Source: a bacterium (lineage in GTDB: Bacteria; Verrucomicrobiota; Verrucomicrobiia; Limisphaerales; J093). Taken from it: a stretch of 18,270 nt of DNA. Location of the stretch: contig JAJXTA010000001.1 of assembly GCA_021784265.1 (NCBI GenBank), positions 1 to 18,270 on the forward strand, given 5' to 3'. The stretch's first letter is position 1. Each line of letters starts with the position of its first letter. The notes under the pieces are model-generated. The model was given only the letters and a program-made list of their open reading frames with translations, made no database searches and was not told the origin of the DNA. The translations under genes were made by a program, and so were the position numbers. Below, one piece after another: positions 6,827-13,380 of this stretch.

Positions 6827-8005
6827 ATGGGAATGTGGATCGGTCGCAATCGCAAAGCGCGCGTTACCTACGGGTTCGACGAAATCGCGTTGGTGCCTGG
6901 TGACATCACCATCAACCCAGCGGAGGTCGATACCAGCTTTCTCATTCCGCGCAAAGAAGGGGAGAGTATCCGCTTGCAGATCCCCATCCTCGCCAGCGCG
7001 ATGGACGGGGTCACCGACGTGCGCTTTTGTGTCGAGATGGGCCAGTTGGGCGGCTTGGGGGTGATCAACTTGGAAGGCATCCAGACCCGCTACGAGAATC
7101 CGACGGAGCCGCTCCGGGCGATTGTCAAGGCGGGCAAAGAAGAGGTCACCACGCTCATCCAGCGGATTTACCAGGAGCCGATCAAGGAGGAACTGATCAG
7201 CCGGCGGGTTCAGGAGCTCAAACGGGGTGGGGTGCTCGCCGCGGTCAGCTCCATCCCCCAAAAAGCCGAACGGTTCGCCGCGCTCGCGCAGGAAGCTGGG
7301 GCGGACCTCTTCGTGGTCCAATCCACCGTCTCGACCGTCCAGCATCTCTCGACGGAGTACAAGTCGCTGGACCTTCAGGCGTTCACAAAGAGCTTGCGCA
7401 TCCCGGTGATCGTGGGCAACGCGGTGACCTACAAAGTGACCCTCGGGCTGATGGAGTGCGGCGTCGCTGGGGTGCTGATTGGGGTCGGGCCGGGCGCGGC
7501 CTGCACCAGTCGGGGGGTCTTGGGGCTGGGCGTGCCCCAGGTCACGGCCACTGTCGATTGCGCCGCCGCCCGCGACTATTACCATAAGCAGACCGGGCGC
7601 TATGTCCCCATCATCACCGACGGCGGGATGAGCAAGGGCGGGGATGTGTGCAAGGCCCTGGCCTGCGGGGCTGATGCGGTGATGGTGGGCAGTGCTTTCG
7701 CGCGCGCTGAGGAAGCCCCCGGCCATGGCACCCACTGGGGCATGGCCACGCCCCACGCCAACCTGCCGCGGGGCACTCGCATCAAGGTCGGCATCAGCGG
7801 GAGCCTGCGGCAAATCCTGTTCGGTCCGGCGACCGCGGACGACGGTTCCCAAAACCTGGTGGGGGCGATCACCACCTGCATGGGCAACGTCGGCGCCGCC
7901 ACCATCCGCCAGTTCCAAGAGACGGAGATCATCATCGCCCCAAGTATCAAGACGGAGGGCAAGCTGTTCCAGACGGTCCAGAGCGTGGGCATGGGGGCCC
8001 AGTGA
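6827..8005 (+). CDS. guaB3: GuaB3-type IMP dehydrogenase family protein without CBS domains
   Basis: This 392-residue protein of the IMP dehydrogenase/GMP reductase superfamily matches the GuaB3 subgroup known from actinobacteria and cyanobacteria. It opens with WIGRNRKARVTYGFDEIALVP-like sequence, where GuaB3 has IGRGK..R..YG..DIALVP. Other markers are ASAMDGVTDVR (57-66), GQLGGLGVINLEG (72-84), the catalytic loop GPGAACTSRGVLG with Cys226, ITDGGMSKGGDVCKALACGADAVM (263-286), and a flap with THWGMATPH. No tandem CBS module is inserted. It would oxidise IMP to XMP with NAD, or act as a related enzyme. I chose ATG 6827 (MGMWIGRN); ATG 6833 is an alternative. A longer frame upstream overlaps the zinc ribbon gene and is not protein-like. 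The next gene follows after 16 nt. Confidence 0.9.
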   Translation: MGMWIGRNRKARVTYGFDEIALVPGDITINPAEVDTSFLIPRKEGESIRLQIPILASAMDGVTDVRFCVEMGQLGGLGVINLEGIQTRYENPTEPLRAIVKAGKEEVTTLIQRIYQEPIKEELISRRVQELKRGGVLAAVSSIPQKAERFAALAQEAGADLFVVQSTVSTVQHLSTEYKSLDLQAFTKSLRIPVIVGNAVTYKVTLGLMECGVAGVLIGVGPGAACTSRGVLGLGVPQVTATVDCAAARDYYHKQTGRYVPIITDGGMSKGGDVCKALACGADAVMVGSAFARAEEAPGHGTHWGMATPHANLPRGTRIKVGISGSLRQILFGPATADDGSQNLVGAITTCMGNVGAATIRQFQETEIIIAPSIKTEGKLFQTVQSVGMGAQ

Positions 8006-8021
8006 CCCGTACCGGCCAATC

Positions 8022-8963
8022 ATGACCCTCGGACGCGGGTGGCCTCGGCAGCACGGCTGGCTCTTGCTGGCCGGGGGGCTGCTCCTGGCGGGGCGGGGCA
8101 TGCCAGCGGAGCTGGGTGAACCCGCGCCCCCGCTCCTGGCCGCCCAATGGCTCAAGGGCGGTCCCTTGGACTTGGGGGCCGGGCGCGGCAACACCGTCTA
8201 TGTGATCGGGTTCTGGGCCGCCTCGAGCCCGCTCTGTCGGCCCAGCATTACGCACTTGGCCGAGCTCCAGGCGACCTACCCCCAAGGCGGTTTGGCCTGC
8301 GTCGGGATCACCGAAGAACCGCCGGCCCAAGTCCAGCCGCTGATCGAGCCACTGGGGACGAACCTCAACTACGCCGTGGCGGTGGACGATCACCACCAGA
8401 CCGCCAAAGCATATCTGGGCGGCTTCGGCGTGATCGGCCTCCCCCACGCCTTCGTCGTGGACAAGACAGGGGCCGTCGTCTGGCACGGGCACCCGATGCT
8501 GGGTTTGGACGACATCGTGGCCCAGGTGGTGGCGGGCAAGCTCGACCGCGGCGCCGCGCGCAAATCGGCGCGCGCCGGGACGTTGGCTCAACAGTACCTC
8601 CGCTTGGTTCGCACCGGCGACGCGGGACCGGCGGCCGCACAATTGGGGAGCGACGTCGTGCGCGACGGCACCAACAACACCCCTTTGCTCAATGAGTTCG
8701 CCTGGGCCATCCTGACCGATACCCATATCACCAACCGCGACCTGCCCTTGGCGTTGCGCGCCGCCCAAGCCGCCCGCGACGTTACCGGCGGGCGTGAGCC
8801 GGCGATCCTTGATACCTACGCCCGGGCGCTCTTCGACTCCGGCAGAATCCCCGAGGCGATCGCGGCTCAGGAAGGGGCGGTGAAGGCCTGTAACGATCCC
8901 CGGGTCCGCGCCCAGCTCGAGGCGACCCTCCGCCACTATCGCGAACGGCTTCCGGCCAAGTAG
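8022..8963 (+). CDS. Secreted thioredoxin-fold (TlpA-like) protein with TPR-like C-terminus, CxxC changed to SxxC
   Basis: This 313-residue protein has an N-terminal signal peptide: basic residues, a Leu/Gly/Ala-rich core at about 12-24, and possible cleavage after PA near residue 29. A redoxin/TlpA-like domain follows: GEPAPPLLAAQWLKGG, then VYVIGFWAASSPLCRPS (59-75), where normal members have FWATWCxxC. A cis-Pro loop is at GVIGLPHAFVVDKTG. The first active-site Cys is replaced by Ser69 and only Cys72 remains. The last ~110 residues are alpha-helical with a TPR-like stretch (LDTYARALFDSGRIPEAIAAQEGAVKAC). It probably acts outside the cytoplasm. With one Cys it cannot run a normal dithiol cycle. 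It is close enough to guaB3 to be cotranscribed, though no functional link is evident. Confidence 0.82.
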   Translation: MTLGRGWPRQHGWLLLAGGLLLAGRGMPAELGEPAPPLLAAQWLKGGPLDLGAGRGNTVYVIGFWAASSPLCRPSITHLAELQATYPQGGLACVGITEEPPAQVQPLIEPLGTNLNYAVAVDDHHQTAKAYLGGFGVIGLPHAFVVDKTGAVVWHGHPMLGLDDIVAQVVAGKLDRGAARKSARAGTLAQQYLRLVRTGDAGPAAAQLGSDVVRDGTNNTPLLNEFAWAILTDTHITNRDLPLALRAAQAARDVTGGREPAILDTYARALFDSGRIPEAIAAQEGAVKACNDPRVRAQLEATLRHYRERLPAK

Positions 8964-9061
8964 GGCCCGAGTCCCCTGGGAGCAAACCGGCGCCGCGGCG
9001 GTCGGCAAGCTGGATGGCGGACTGCCGGGATCTCTCCGAGAGGCTGGGGCAAGTCCAGGTT

Positions 9062-9565
9062 CTACGGCGGGACGGAGCCTGGCGGCTGCTGCATCTGCCG
9101 CACCAGGCCGCGTGTCGATTTGCCCGGCACCAACGGCAACAAAACGATCCGCCCCCCGGCCCCTTCGACGGCCCGCCGTTCTTCCTGATTGAGCGTGGCC
9201 AGGGTGTAGTCGCCGCCTTTGACGTAGATGTCCGGGCCGGCCAAGGTCAGAAACCGCGTGGCTGTCACCTCGGGAAACACCGTGACCGCGGCGACCGCTT
9301 CTAACGCCGCCACGAGCGCCGCCCGATCGGCTTCGCCGTTGAGCGGACGGCCTGGGCCTTTGAGGGCCTGCACCGCGGCATCCCCGTTGACCCCGACCAG
9401 CAAGCCGTCGCCCAGCCGACGGGCGGCCTCCAGGTAGGTGGCATGGCCCAGGTGCAGCAGGTCGAAACACCCGTTGGTGACGACCAACCGCTGGCCCCGC
9501 GCCCGCCACCCGGCCCGCCAGTCGGCCAAGTGCGCGAGAGGAATGACTTTTGACCGAAAATCCAT
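9062..9565 (-). CDS. hldC: D-glycero-beta-D-manno-heptose 1-phosphate nucleotidyltransferase (RfaE domain II type)
   Basis: This 167-residue stand-alone nucleotidyltransferase corresponds to the second domain of HldE. It transfers a nucleotide to heptose-1-phosphate in the ADP-heptose route for LPS inner core. Motifs are VVTNGCFDLLHLGHATYL (28-45) with the HxGH signature at 38-41, GDGLLVGVNGDAAVQALKGPGRP (52-74), PDIYVKGGDY (111-120) and a final GKSTRGLV (148-155). The kinase domain found fused in E. coli HldE is absent and not elsewhere in the window. The start at 9565 is supported by GAGG 7 nt upstream and a promoter-like pair further out. It is divergent from the DUF151 gene and convergent with the thioredoxin-like gene. 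Confidence 0.9.
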   Translation of the reverse strand: MDFRSKVIPLAHLADWRAGWRARGQRLVVTNGCFDLLHLGHATYLEAARRLGDGLLVGVNGDAAVQALKGPGRPLNGEADRAALVAALEAVAAVTVFPEVTATRFLTLAGPDIYVKGGDYTLATLNQEERRAVEGAGGRIVLLPLVPGKSTRGLVRQMQQPPGSVPP

Positions 9566-9583
9566 GGTCCGGCCTCAAAGGCT

Positions 9584-9613
9584 CTGATACCGGCGGCGGG
9601 GGCCAAAAGTCAA
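9584..9613 (-). promoter_or_regulatory. Putative promoter of hldC
   Basis: On the minus strand TTGACT (9613-9608), an 18 nt spacer and TATCAG (9589-9584) are followed by an 18 nt stretch to the ATG containing GAGG, 7 nt before it. Unlike its neighbours, this gene therefore has a conventional, though short, leader with a ribosome binding site. Confidence 0.5.
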
Positions 9614-9622
9614 GGCCCAGGC

Positions 9623-9650
9623 TTGTAATCCTGGCAAAAACTTCTAGAGT
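9623..9650 (+). promoter_or_regulatory. Putative promoter of the DUF151 gene, leaderless layout
   Basis: TTGTAA (9623-9628), a 16 nt spacer and TAGAGT (9645-9650) are followed by 6 nt to the ATG at 9657. A GAGG at 9651-9654 is only 2 nt from the ATG, too close to be a good Shine-Dalgarno. It shares 91 nt with the divergent hldC promoter. Confidence 0.45.
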
Positions 9651-9656
9651 GAGGTC

Positions 9657-10121
9657 ATGAAGAACGATGTGGTGCCGGTTGAGATTCGCGGGATACTGCC
9701 GGCGAACAGCGGCTGCGCGATCTTTGTCGGCAACGAGCAAAAGGTCTTCGTGATCCAGGTGGAAGCGAACATGGGGGCGGTGATCGGGATGTTCTTGCGC
9801 GACACCCCCAAGGAGCGGCCCTTGACCCACGACCTTGTCCGCAGCGTTTTTCAAGCCTTCGGCATCACGGTGGAGCGGGCGGTCATCACGGAGCTGAAGA
9901 ACTCGACCTACTATGCCCGGCTGATTCTGCAGCAACAAAACGAACTCGGACGCAAGATCGTCGAGCTGGACGCCCGGCCCAGCGATTGTCTGGCGCTGGC
10001 GGCGGCGCAGAAGCGGCCGGTCTTCGTGGCGGCGCGGCTCTTCGACCAAGTCGAAGACATGTCCGAGCTCTTAGCCAAGATCAACGAAGGTGGCGGTGAG
10101 TCCGAAACCCCGGGTCAATAG
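9657..10121 (+). CDS. Bifunctional nuclease family protein (DUF151)
   Basis: This 154-residue protein contains the DUF151/bifunctional nuclease domain across about residues 1-140. Recognisable segments are a strand series starting VPVEIRGILPANSGCAIFVGNEQKVFVIQVE, RPLTHDLVRSVFQAFGITVERAVITEL (about 54-80), and the characteristic ARPSDCLALAAAQKRPVFVA (around 107-126). Plant members have RNase and DNase activity. Bacterial members are mostly uncharacterised, so the activity here is by family only. The last ~15 residues are Gly/Glu-rich and probably disordered. A promoter-like element precedes the ATG directly. The next gene, holA, starts 146 nt later after a GC-rich hairpin. Confidence 0.88.
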   Translation: MKNDVVPVEIRGILPANSGCAIFVGNEQKVFVIQVEANMGAVIGMFLRDTPKERPLTHDLVRSVFQAFGITVERAVITELKNSTYYARLILQQQNELGRKIVELDARPSDCLALAAAQKRPVFVAARLFDQVEDMSELLAKINEGGGESETPGQ

Positions 10122-10171
10122 CTGTCGGGTGGTGGAGGGTTCTTCGGCCGCCGCTTTCGCGCTGCCCCGCA

Positions 10172-10199
10172 CCCGGCAGCGGGCTTGGCGCCCGCCGGG
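10172..10199 (+). other. GC-rich hairpin between the DUF151 gene and holA
   Basis: A 6-bp stem GCGGGC/GCCCGC (10179-10184 and 10190-10195, loop TTGGC) is extended by CCCG/CGGG (10172-10175 and 10196-10199) across a short left-side bulge. No T run follows, so it is not a classical intrinsic terminator. It may reduce read-through or protect mRNA ends. Spurious hairpins are common at this GC content. Confidence 0.35.
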
Positions 10200-10267
10200 A
10201 GCGGGGGCGTGGTGCGACTGCAGCCGGCGCTGGGCCAGGTAGCCTGCCGCAAGCCGCTTGCCTCCTC

Positions 10268-11419
10268 ATGCCCACTGCCGCACCCTCCCCCGCCGTTTGC
10301 CCTCCGGTCCTGGTGAGCGGTGACGACGAGTTCGCGGTCAAAGAACGGGCCCGGCGCCTCTACCACCAGTGGTGCGCCGATTTCGGTGGTCTGGACAATG
10401 AGATCATCGACGCCACCGCCGCCAATGCCGGCGAGGCCCTCCGCGCACTGGCCCGCTTGCGGGAGGCGCTGCAAACCCTCCCGCTGTTTGGCGCCGGCAA
10501 GGTGGTCTGGTTCCAGAACTGCAACTTCCTGGGGGAGGAACGGGCCGCCGCCACCCAGGCGGTCGGGGAATCGCTCAACGATCTGGCGCGGGAGCTCAAA
10601 GCAACACGCTGGGATCGGTTGCGGCTCCTGATCAGCGCGGGCAAGGTGGACAAACGCAAGACCTTCGCCAAGGCCTTCGAGAAGCTGGGCACTCTGGAGG
10701 TGCTGGCAGGGCTGTCGGGCGAGGACAAGGACTGGGCGGGGCGGGCCGAGGCTTTCGTCATCGATCGCTTGCAGCCCCACGGCAAGGAGATCGCCCCGGG
10801 CGCCCTGCGCGAGCTGGTGGCGGGGGTCGGCCCTCAGCTCGCCCAGTTGGCGAACGAAGTCGAGAAGCTGGCCCTCTACGTGGGTGACCGGTGCCGCATC
10901 GTGGCCGAGGACGTCGCCGCCGTGGCGGTCCGCTATAAGCAGGCTCGAGCCTTTGCCCTGGGTGATGCCTTGGGCGATCGCCACCTGGCACGGGCCCTCC
11001 GCGCGCTCGACGAGGAACTCTGGGCGGCCAAACAGGAACGCGACCGCAGCGCCATCGGCCTGCTCTACGGGCTTATCGCCAAGGTCCGCGTCCTGTTGTT
11101 TCTCAAGGAAGCCCGCCGGCTCGGCTGGCTCAAACCCACCGCCGATTACGGGCGGTTCCGGGCGCAACTCGAGCGAGTCCCCACCGACGCTCTGCCCCAG
11201 GACAAACGCTTTAATCCCCTGGCGCAGAATCCATACGTCCTCTTCAAAGCCCTGCCCCAGACGGAGCAGTACAGCGCCGAGGAGTTGGTCGCGGCCATGC
11301 AAACGCTCCTGACGTGCAACCAGAGACTGGTCGCCAGCAAACTGGACGAGGCGCTCGTCTTGCAACAAGGCCTCGTGCAAATCATCGGCCATCCCACCGC
11401 CCCGCGGCCGGCTGCTTGA
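10268..11419 (+). CDS. holA: DNA polymerase III subunit delta
   Basis: This 383-residue protein matches HolA, the clamp-loader delta subunit that opens the beta sliding clamp for loading at primer-template junctions. The N-terminal part reads PVLVSGDDEFAVKERARRLY (13-32), as in other delta subunits. LPLFGAGKVVWFQN (about 71-84) and RLRLLISAGKVDKRKTFAKAF (116-136) are the strands and linker of the AAA+-like domain. LRELVAGVGPQLAQLANEVEKLALYVG (about 180-206) follows the usual LV...G.D...L.NEL.KL pattern, then an alpha-helical collar domain with the AFALGDALGDRHLARALRAL block. Length is slightly above the usual ~340. No Shine-Dalgarno is evident before the ATG; the start is the first in-frame ATG before the conserved GDDEF segment. 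Confidence 0.92.
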   Translation: MPTAAPSPAVCPPVLVSGDDEFAVKERARRLYHQWCADFGGLDNEIIDATAANAGEALRALARLREALQTLPLFGAGKVVWFQNCNFLGEERAAATQAVGESLNDLARELKATRWDRLRLLISAGKVDKRKTFAKAFEKLGTLEVLAGLSGEDKDWAGRAEAFVIDRLQPHGKEIAPGALRELVAGVGPQLAQLANEVEKLALYVGDRCRIVAEDVAAVAVRYKQARAFALGDALGDRHLARALRALDEELWAAKQERDRSAIGLLYGLIAKVRVLLFLKEARRLGWLKPTADYGRFRAQLERVPTDALPQDKRFNPLAQNPYVLFKALPQTEQYSAEELVAAMQTLLTCNQRLVASKLDEALVLQQGLVQIIGHPTAPRPAA

Positions 11420-11472
11420 CGCCGCGCGGCTCCCGCAGCATGTTTCCGCGTCGGTAATAGCACCAAACTCAA

Positions 11473-12000
11473 ATGGCCGAACCGTCCGCTACCATGATGG
11501 TTGCCGTGGGTGATTCGCTCGCCTGTCTGAAGCTGGCGGGGCGGGCGAGCTTGAACTCGAGTGTCGATTTCAAGACCTTCGTCAACGAGTTGCTCGCCCG
11601 TGGCTATCGTCAGTTCGTCCTGGACCTGACCGATTGCCTGGCGATGGACAGCACCTTTCTGGGGGTGTTGGCGGGCTTCGCCCAACGCTTGGCGCAGGAC
11701 ACCACCCAACCCCGGCGGCTGGACCTCATCAACGCCAGCCCGCGCATCACCGACTTCCTTGAGAACCTAGGTGCGCTCCCCCTCTTCACGCTGCGCCAGT
11801 GCCCGGGCGGCTTGAACGGGAAATACCAGCCGGTGCCAGGGCGTGATCCGACCAAGGCCGAACTCTCTCAGGTGTGTCTGGAGGCCCACCGGATCCTCAT
11901 GGAGCTTAGCCCCGCCAATGTCCCCAAGTTCAAGGACATCACCCGTTTCTTGGCCGAGGACCTGAAGAAGGCGGGTGAGGAGCCGGGCGGGGCGCACTAA
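11473..12000 (+). CDS. STAS-domain protein, anti-sigma factor antagonist-like
   Basis: This 175-residue protein has an N-terminal STAS domain (about 8-108). The central YRQFVLDLTDCLAMDSTFLGVLAGFA strand-helix unit (45-70) includes Ser60 in the place of the serine phosphorylated in SpoIIAA-type antagonists. The following RRLDLINASPRITDFLENLGALPLF is also typical. A ~65-residue charged, helical C-terminal extension (from about 112) is not part of the minimal STAS fold. Such proteins bind anti-sigma or switch kinases in partner-switching pathways. No kinase or PP2C phosphatase is adjacent, so it looks like an orphan. It starts 53 nt after holA, with a weakly AT-rich stretch before the ATG but no clear promoter or Shine-Dalgarno, and may be cotranscribed with holA. 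Confidence 0.85.
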   Translation: MAEPSATMMVAVGDSLACLKLAGRASLNSSVDFKTFVNELLARGYRQFVLDLTDCLAMDSTFLGVLAGFAQRLAQDTTQPRRLDLINASPRITDFLENLGALPLFTLRQCPGGLNGKYQPVPGRDPTKAELSQVCLEAHRILMELSPANVPKFKDITRFLAEDLKKAGEEPGGAH

Positions 12001-12295
12001 TCAACGGATAGGCTGGCGGGGGACCGGCGCCGAGGCGGACCACGAAACCCGGTGATCCGCCACCGTCGAGCGCAAGGGTGGGACGGCCTCCTTCGGTTAC
12101 CTGCCTGATCCGCCTGCCGGCGAGTCGGCTGCCCCCAAGACCCAACCGGCTTACAGGACCCGGGCCTAAATGAACCACACGCATTGCCTCGAGGATCGGC
12201 TCTCAGGAACGGCGCGTTGGCACCGACACTGCCCGCCGGTTCCCCTCCACCGATAGGGGCCTCTTCCCGGCGGCCGCGCGGCCCGCCAGCGTGAG
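12001..12295. other. Gene-free stretch between convergent genes
   Basis: The 295 nt between the STAS gene and the PEP-CTERM gene contain no convincing coding sequence on either strand. Two small inverted repeats occur near the PEP-CTERM end: CCCCT/AGGGG (12242-12246 and 12255-12259) and the stronger one listed separately. No tRNA-like cloverleaf or T-tract terminator is evident. Confidence 0.6.
12269..12287 (-). terminator. Possible transcription-end hairpin of the PEP-CTERM gene
   Basis: GGCGGCC (12269-12275) and GGCCCGCC (12280-12287) pair with one bulged base around a GCGC loop, beginning 8 nt past the stop codon of the minus-strand gene. There is no U run after it, so it is at best a non-canonical or Rho-assisted end. 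Confidence 0.3.
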
Positions 12296-13108
12296 TTATT
12301 GCCGCCGCCGCATGAAGCGCACGCTCGTCAGGCCAAAGGGCAGGGCCATCAGGGCGCCAGCGACCAACGTGGCTGGTTCAGGCACCAGCACCTCCTGGTA
12401 CGGCATGCCCGCGTAGTTGGGCGGGGCGAAAGGCTGAAGCAGCTTACCCGTGGGGTTGCCACTGATATTCCCCAATTGGGCGAGGTAGTTGTTCGCCGCC
12501 GTAATGGCACTGGCGGTGGCGCCAGAATAGGACCCGGTGAGGGAGAAGTGGCGTCCGGCGCCGCTGGCGCCTCCGGTGGTGACATCCAGACCGCCGCCAT
12601 AGCCGGTGTCGTATAACGACTCCCAAATGGCCAACTGCAAGCCCGCCCGCTCGGCCGTGGTGCCGGCGATCTGCTGCCCGGAAGGCAGCCCGATCCCCAG
12701 ACTGAAGGCGTTGTAGAGCTTGGCCGCGTTCTGGATCGCCTGGCCGGCGTCCGAGGCGCTATAGCCCCATTTGGGCTTCAGGCCGTCCAGCCCGGCAAAG
12801 TCCAGCACGTTGAACTGGTAGGTCCACCCCGCCACCAGCCCGCCGCCGACATCCAGGCAGTAAGTGCTCAAGGTCTGGGGCAACAGCGCGTTGTTGTTGG
12901 CCGGGTTTTGCACCAGCGTCAGCGGACCGGCATAGGCCGCTTCGGAGCTGGTGCCAGCCGCGACTCGGTCATAGTACTGGACCGAGAAGGGCAGCATCGA
13001 GCCTCGAGTGTCCACGATCCGGTAATCCACCGAGGCGTTCAGAGTGAGGGTGGCCGCGACCGTAGCCGGGAGCAACAGGGTCCGCCAAATCATGTCAGTG
13101 TGTTTCAT
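12296..13108 (-). CDS. PEP-CTERM sorted protein with thioester-domain-like motifs
   Basis: This 270-residue exported protein has a signal peptide (about 1-25, probable cleavage after LNA). Its C-terminal PEP-CTERM tripartite signal is VPEPATL (242-248), a short hydrophobic helix (about 248-263) and a terminal RRR cluster. Exosortase cleaves such signals and attaches or releases the protein at the cell envelope, usually with exopolysaccharide. The body has TYCLDVGGG with Cys84 and RAGLQLAIWESLYDTGYG with Gln158. This spacing and wording resemble the Cys and Q-x-A-I-W halves of Cys-Gln thioester adhesin domains. A Gly/Ser/Thr-rich segment (170-205) follows. No exosortase gene is in the window. 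The upstream region has its own repeats, unlike other promoters here. Confidence 0.9.
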   Translation of the reverse strand: MKHTDMIWRTLLLPATVAATLTLNASVDYRIVDTRGSMLPFSVQYYDRVAAGTSSEAAYAGPLTLVQNPANNNALLPQTLSTYCLDVGGGLVAGWTYQFNVLDFAGLDGLKPKWGYSASDAGQAIQNAAKLYNAFSLGIGLPSGQQIAGTTAERAGLQLAIWESLYDTGYGGGLDVTTGGASGAGRHFSLTGSYSGATASAITAANNYLAQLGNISGNPTGKLLQPFAPPNYAGMPYQEVLVPEPATLVAGALMALPFGLTSVRFMRRRQ

Positions 13109-13125
13109 AGCTTGTCCCTTTCTAA

Positions 13126-13155
13126 CCGTTACGCGCTACTTGTAGCGCGAAACGG
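13126..13155. promoter_or_regulatory. 30-bp near-perfect inverted repeat upstream of the PEP-CTERM gene
   Basis: The arms are CCGTT-a-CGCGCTAC (13126-13139) and GTAGCGCG-a-AACGG (13142-13155), separated by TT. Thirteen of 14 positions pair; the only mismatch is A opposite A. It sits 18-47 nt before the PEP-CTERM ATG. It could be a repressor operator or a strong 5'-UTR hairpin (tetraloop CAAG on the PEP-CTERM mRNA) controlling translation. Confidence 0.65.
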
Positions 13156-13173
13156 CCCGCGGCGTCTGCCCGT

Positions 13174-13204
13174 TTTTGGGACATTCTTGATCAGTTTTGG
13201 GACA
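13174..13204. repeat. Two 10-bp direct repeats phased 21 bp apart
   Basis: TTTTGGGACA occurs at 13174-13183 and 13195-13204 on the plus strand, read as TGTCCCAAAA toward the PEP-CTERM gene. The 21-bp period is two helical turns, so both copies face the same side of DNA, as for a dimeric activator. The copies lie about 65-97 nt before the PEP-CTERM ATG. A related GGGACA core recurs near the ribosome binding region in the other orientation. Confidence 0.6.
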
Positions 13205-13342
13205 CCCGGGAGGCGACGGGATTTCCGGCTTTCCCGGTGCCCGCGCTGAGTTGAGGCCCCCGATTCCCCCTTCTAAAGGCAGCTTCGCCCGCGCCCCCAG
13301 GCAACGAGGCCGGTTTGGCCCGAGGCCGGCGGGGAAAAGTGC

Positions 13343-13372
13343 TTGTCACCTTTCACGTCCTCTCGGTAGGTT
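13343..13372 (+). promoter_or_regulatory. Putative promoter of the aminotransferase operon, leaderless layout
   Basis: TTGTCA (13343-13348), an 18 nt spacer and TAGGTT (13367-13372) are followed by 8 nt to the ATG at 13381. The -35 hexamer matches 5 of 6 consensus bases. No Shine-Dalgarno is visible. Confidence 0.45.
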
Positions 13373-13380
13373 GAGCGGCC

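Noticed and set aside
7947..10049. 700-codon minus-strand open frame across the thioredoxin-like gene, hldC and the DUF151 gene
   Set aside because: It covers confidently identified genes in other frames or strands and shows no family motif.
12001..12295. A small RNA or tRNA in the gene-free stretch
   Set aside because: No cloverleaf, CCA end or long stem-loop; only short inverted repeats of a size expected by chance.
13100..13160. TACAAG inside the inverted repeat as a -10 of the PEP-CTERM gene
   Set aside because: It matches the exbB -10 hexamer, but no TTG-type -35 lies 16-18 nt upstream, and the hexamer is explained by the palindrome centre.
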